A stretch of 8,464 nt of DNA from an uncultured Bacillota bacterium (GTDB lineage Bacteria; Bacillota; Clostridia; Christensenellales; UBA1242): positions 1-8,464 of the forward strand of contig CAMEYT010000010.1 of the NCBI GenBank assembly GCA_945947685.1. Direction: 5' to 3'. The translations under genes were made by a program, and so were the position numbers. Below, in pieces: positions 5,621 to 8,464 of this stretch; the first letter of the stretch is position 1, and the number at the start of each line of letters is the position of its first letter. The notes beneath the pieces were generated by a model. The model was not told the DNA's origin, ran no database searches, and saw only the letters and a list, made by a program, of their open reading frames with translations.

Positions 5621-6925
5621 TTAAGCTAATGTTACTAGCACTGCAGGTTTATCATTAATGTTAAATTGTATAGTATCCCCTTTTCTACTCTTTAAAAGAG
5701 TAAAAATAAGATCATTTCTACAAGTAATCTCAGATGTTTTTTCTTTTACTTTCACAGAGGAAATTATATCTCCCTTCGTGAAGCCTAAAATTTCATTATC
5801 GTTGAGAACTTTTATCCCCGTATCACTATTATAAACCAAATCTGAGCTGAGATAATTCTTATCATAATAATATTTTTTGTATCCAGAAAAACAAGTCTGC
5901 ATTACATCTGATTCATAGTAATCAATCGTATCGATATTTAGATAATCTATTGAATACAATTTTACCAAAGCACTTTCATTCTCATTTGTGCTAATTAAAT
6001 CGTCTAAAACGAGGGTTATAGGATAGATTGGAATCGCATAATTGATTGCTCCATCTTCACTTAATGTTCCAAGCGTAGGCTGACCTATAAGGTAGCCATC
6101 TTTATCAAATAATCCACCGCCAGAATTTCCCCCTTGAATATGAATTTGAATTGGGATTAAATATTCATAAATATTAGAGAGGACTTCTTCCTCAGTAAGT
6201 CCTATTTTTATGTTCTTAACTGTGTAACTATAGTTCACTTCTGAACTTACAATATTTCCACGCGTTATGGTATTTTGATTTTCCAATTTTTCAGGCGTGC
6301 CGATAGCAAAAGCAGGCTCAGATTTTGAAAGCTCATCCTCAATAGAACAATCTATTGAACGATCCTTCATTCTTACCCAATCTATATTTTCCTTTACGTA
6401 GATTATCGCTGAATCAAGATAAGTGTCATACCATAAAACTTCTCCTTCATATGGAAGAGTCGAACCATATCTCTCTTCATTTGTATAATCATTTGGATAA
6501 ACTTTCACATCATATCTACTAGCCTTTCGCTCATAGATCTCACTTATAACGTGATAATTCGTAACGATATAACTGCCTTCTTCGATTGTCTTGTTTTCTT
6601 CATATTCATACCCTTTGGAAGCAACACAAACCCCGCTACCCAACCAGGCTCCTACATGTTCTATCTCAACTACGATTGAAACACAAGCCTCTGTATAAAA
6701 CTCGCCCAATCCGTAGAACGTCAAGTTATTTTCTTTAATTACATCGTTCAAACAGAATCCTTCTTCAGACGCTGTTTTCTGTCTAACAATATCTAAATTT
6801 GGATCTTTGTAGTTTGTTGCTATAAGTTGAATCAAATAATAAAATCCACCAAAAACAGCAGCAATGACGACAATCAATGCAAATACCAACATCCCAAATA
6901 TTGTTTTAACATTTCTTTTAGCCAT
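5621..6925 (-). CDS. Membrane-anchored HtrA/Deg-like serine protease
   Basis: This 434-residue protein has an N-terminal basic stretch and one membrane segment (about 10-36) and no obvious cleavage site, so it is probably anchored with the protease domain outside. The chymotrypsin-type triad is visible: His125 in YIVTNYHVI, Asp171 in YLDSAIIYV and Ser268 in GGNSGG. The spacings (46 and 97 residues) are longer than in typical HtrA, with extra acidic and Tyr-rich loops. Residues about 375-432 look like a single PDZ domain (GFTKGDIISSVKV, NDLIFTLLKSRKGDTIQFNI). HtrA proteases degrade or trim misfolded envelope proteins or act in signalling; the substrate here is unknown. AAGGAG lies a few bases before the ATG. 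It sits between the Ppx-like and MreB-like genes with gaps of 14 and 10 bases, so the three are very likely co-transcribed. Confidence 0.85.
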   Translation of the reverse strand: MAKRNVKTIFGMLVFALIVVIAAVFGGFYYLIQLIATNYKDPNLDIVRQKTASEEGFCLNDVIKENNLTFYGLGEFYTEACVSIVVEIEHVGAWLGSGVCVASKGYEYEENKTIEEGSYIVTNYHVISEIYERKASRYDVKVYPNDYTNEERYGSTLPYEGEVLWYDTYLDSAIIYVKENIDWVRMKDRSIDCSIEDELSKSEPAFAIGTPEKLENQNTITRGNIVSSEVNYSYTVKNIKIGLTEEEVLSNIYEYLIPIQIHIQGGNSGGGLFDKDGYLIGQPTLGTLSEDGAINYAIPIYPITLVLDDLISTNENESALVKLYSIDYLNIDTIDYYESDVMQTCFSGYKKYYYDKNYLSSDLVYNSDTGIKVLNDNEILGFTKGDIISSVKVKEKTSEITCRNDLIFTLLKSRKGDTIQFNINDKPAVLVTLA

Positions 6926-6939
6926 GCTGCTCCTTTTTA

Positions 6940-8412
6940 TTAAATAATTTGTAAATTTTTCTTAAAGACTTTTCTATAATCTTGAGCTACCCTCATTCCT
7001 TGCATAATATCATATGAAGCATCTCCCGAAGCAATTGTCTTCATAATAATTGAATCACCTAGTATATCGCAAACGATATCATTTACGAGCTGCTTCTTAG
7101 ATGAATTTAAAGCAACGGCGAGTTTTACGATTATTCCTAACTTTCTAACTGCGTCTAAATCTTCTTCAGTTACTATATCTTTATATCTCATCCACTCTGC
7201 TAGCGAGAAGTTGTCTGGTTTTTGACATACAATTATAAATCCAGCAAGCAACAAATCCTTCTGACTAACTCCACACACTCCTGAGTTCAATAGAGTATAA
7301 AGTCCAAATTTCTCATAATCATAGAAATTAACTGCTTTCCCACAATCATACATATATGCTGCAGCTCTCATAGGCTTTACATATGCCCTTGGTAACTTAT
7401 GCATAACCTTTAATTGCTTGAATAATATTGTTGCCATATTATAGACTTTTATATTATTTGAATCTTCTTTTTTATGAAATTCAAAATAATTATCGAATGA
7501 ATTTCCTAATACATCGGCATATTTCTCTTGTGTTTCTCCCTCAACATTCATCGAGATAATTCCGTTCATAATATTAGCTGTTGAAATTAAGATATCATTA
7601 AATTTTCCAACTTCACAGCAAGCTTCAATAATAGCAAGACCAGCGAGAAGAGAATTGACATCTCCAATCATTCCTTTAATCTTTGTAACTTTTTCGAGGT
7701 CCAACCCTTTAATGAAAGTAAAAGTATCTTTTGCTGTCTTTTCGTCAATCTGATAGTTGTTATCAATATCAACTGGATAGTGAGCTATTTTCTTAGCTAA
7801 TCTTCCAAAATTAATGAATGCATCCCCTGAACCAACTAGGCTGTCCCCTCCTTCAAAAACAAAATTAGCATTGACTAATTCCTTTTTAAATGTTGCAATC
7901 ATTTCATTTACATTTGATAACATTCTAATATTTTCTGTGCCATATGGTATAACTACTGTATCAATCATTGTCCTACGATTATACTTTTGGATATATGTAA
8001 AATACTTATCAACATAAATTCCTATAGCTTTAGAAATATCGATAGTGCTATTCATTGAATTAAACAAGTATCTAAAGTTATCTTCTTGATCTAAAATTGT
8101 AAATGCTACGCCTGTATTATTATACAATTCCTCAAAAAAGCCCTTTTGATTTCTAGCTTTTGCGATATAGCTCTTTGCAACACCGATAATTCTTTCAACA
8201 CCATAAGATTGAATCATCTCTCTATAAACTATCAAATTTGATACAACCTTAGAAACAGTTTTTGGCTTAATCAACTGGTCTTTAAAAATATCTTCTCCTA
8301 TTGGGAAAGAGTCAAAATTTTCCTTTATTATTTGATATCTTCCGTGTCTTGTCTCATAGATAACGAGTCTAGTTCCACGTTCTTCGATTGATAAGATAGC
8401 AATTTTCTCCAT
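6940..8412 (-). CDS. Degenerate Ppx/GppA-like protein (probable pseudoenzyme)
   Basis: This 490-residue protein has the overall plan of exopolyphosphatase/guanosine pentaphosphatase: an ATPase-fold N-terminal half and a helical HD-type C-terminal half. Supporting segments are GVAKSYIAKARNQKGFFEELYNNTGV (77-102, family ATSALR.A.N...F.......G), SLVGSGDAFINFGRLAKKI (191-209, family GVGGTA..LA), VNSLLAGLAIIEA (252-264, family R...I.AGLAIL.A) and AAAYMYDCGKAVNF (350-363, family AA.LHDIGK.IN). The catalytic signatures are missing. The DIGSNS loop is SIEERGTR (8-15), the DIGGGS loop region is YVDKYFTY (133-140), and the His of the HD pair is Tyr355 with no downstream H..H. Hydrolysis of polyphosphate or pppGpp is therefore unlikely; a binding or regulatory role is inferred. 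GGGAGG precedes the ATG. It is the first visible gene of the operon with the protease and MreB-like genes. Confidence 0.7.
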   Translation of the reverse strand: MEKIAILSIEERGTRLVIYETRHGRYQIIKENFDSFPIGEDIFKDQLIKPKTVSKVVSNLIVYREMIQSYGVERIIGVAKSYIAKARNQKGFFEELYNNTGVAFTILDQEDNFRYLFNSMNSTIDISKAIGIYVDKYFTYIQKYNRRTMIDTVVIPYGTENIRMLSNVNEMIATFKKELVNANFVFEGGDSLVGSGDAFINFGRLAKKIAHYPVDIDNNYQIDEKTAKDTFTFIKGLDLEKVTKIKGMIGDVNSLLAGLAIIEACCEVGKFNDILISTANIMNGIISMNVEGETQEKYADVLGNSFDNYFEFHKKEDSNNIKVYNMATILFKQLKVMHKLPRAYVKPMRAAAYMYDCGKAVNFYDYEKFGLYTLLNSGVCGVSQKDLLLAGFIIVCQKPDNFSLAEWMRYKDIVTEEDLDAVRKLGIIVKLAVALNSSKKQLVNDIVCDILGDSIIMKTIASGDASYDIMQGMRVAQDYRKVFKKNLQII

Positions 8413-8464
8413 AAGGCCTCCCGAGTCTGATTTGATACCTTTCGTTGGGCAACTGGCTTCACAA
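8413..8464. other. Upstream edge of the ppx-like operon, no gene assigned
   Basis: These 52 bases hold the ribosome binding site of the Ppx-like gene. On the minus strand a TGA (8461-8459) could be the end of an upstream gene, but too little is visible to say. No promoter is evident, so the operon may start beyond the window. Confidence 0.4.

Noticed and set aside
7814..8017. Plus-strand open frame inside the Ppx-like gene
   Set aside because: It is short, antisense and without a ribosome binding site or recognisable protein.
1..8464. CRISPR arrays, tRNA or rRNA genes, insertion sequences
   Set aside because: No regularly spaced repeats, cloverleaf or rRNA-like sequence, transposase gene or flanking inverted repeats could be seen on either strand.

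Overview
The window is AT-rich, with strong AGGAGG-type ribosome binding sites and compact operons. Its gene content (a divergent MreB, MinD/MinE, meso-diaminopimelate dehydrogenase, small sigma-factor-like genes) points to a low-GC Gram-positive bacterium, most likely a Clostridia-type member of the Bacillota. This is inferred from gene content and base composition; nothing here fixes the genus.

Layout. Positions 1-621 (minus) hold the N-terminal part of a sigma-70 family protein that runs off the left edge. Divergent from it, 764-1318 (plus) encodes a small four-helix membrane protein without a ribosome binding site. A hairpin terminator at 1414-1443 closes the next minus-strand gene (1447-2454), an unusual protein in which I read three sigma-region-4-like helix-turn-helix units. 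Divergent from that is ddh (2578-3501, plus), meso-diaminopimelate dehydrogenase of lysine and peptidoglycan-precursor synthesis. Its stop codon abuts the stop codon of minE with no bases between them.

The right part is a minus-strand run, read from right to left: a Ppx/GppA-like protein (8412-6940), a membrane-anchored HtrA-like serine protease (6925-5621), an MreB-like actin homologue (5610-4603), a strong terminator (4550-4586), then minD (4509-3726) and minE (3729-3502). The first three genes are 10-14 bases apart and look like one transcription unit. minD is split by a one-base frameshift. No minC, mreC or mreD is present.

How the genes fit together. MinD/MinE position the division site, MreB-type proteins guide wall growth, and Ddh supplies the diaminopimelate for the wall, so the right two thirds has an envelope and division theme. 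The most interesting feature is that the Ppx/GppA-like protein has lost its recognisable ATPase-fold phosphate loops and its HD metal site, and the MreB-like protein lacks the usual catalytic Glu and has an altered phosphate-2 loop. The protease encoded between them keeps its full His-Asp-Ser triad. This could be an undescribed envelope-sensing or scaffolding module built from non-catalytic ATPase-fold proteins plus a membrane protease. The two sigma-like genes on the left share almost the same promoter (TTGAAT or TTGATT, 17 bases, TGnTATCAT).
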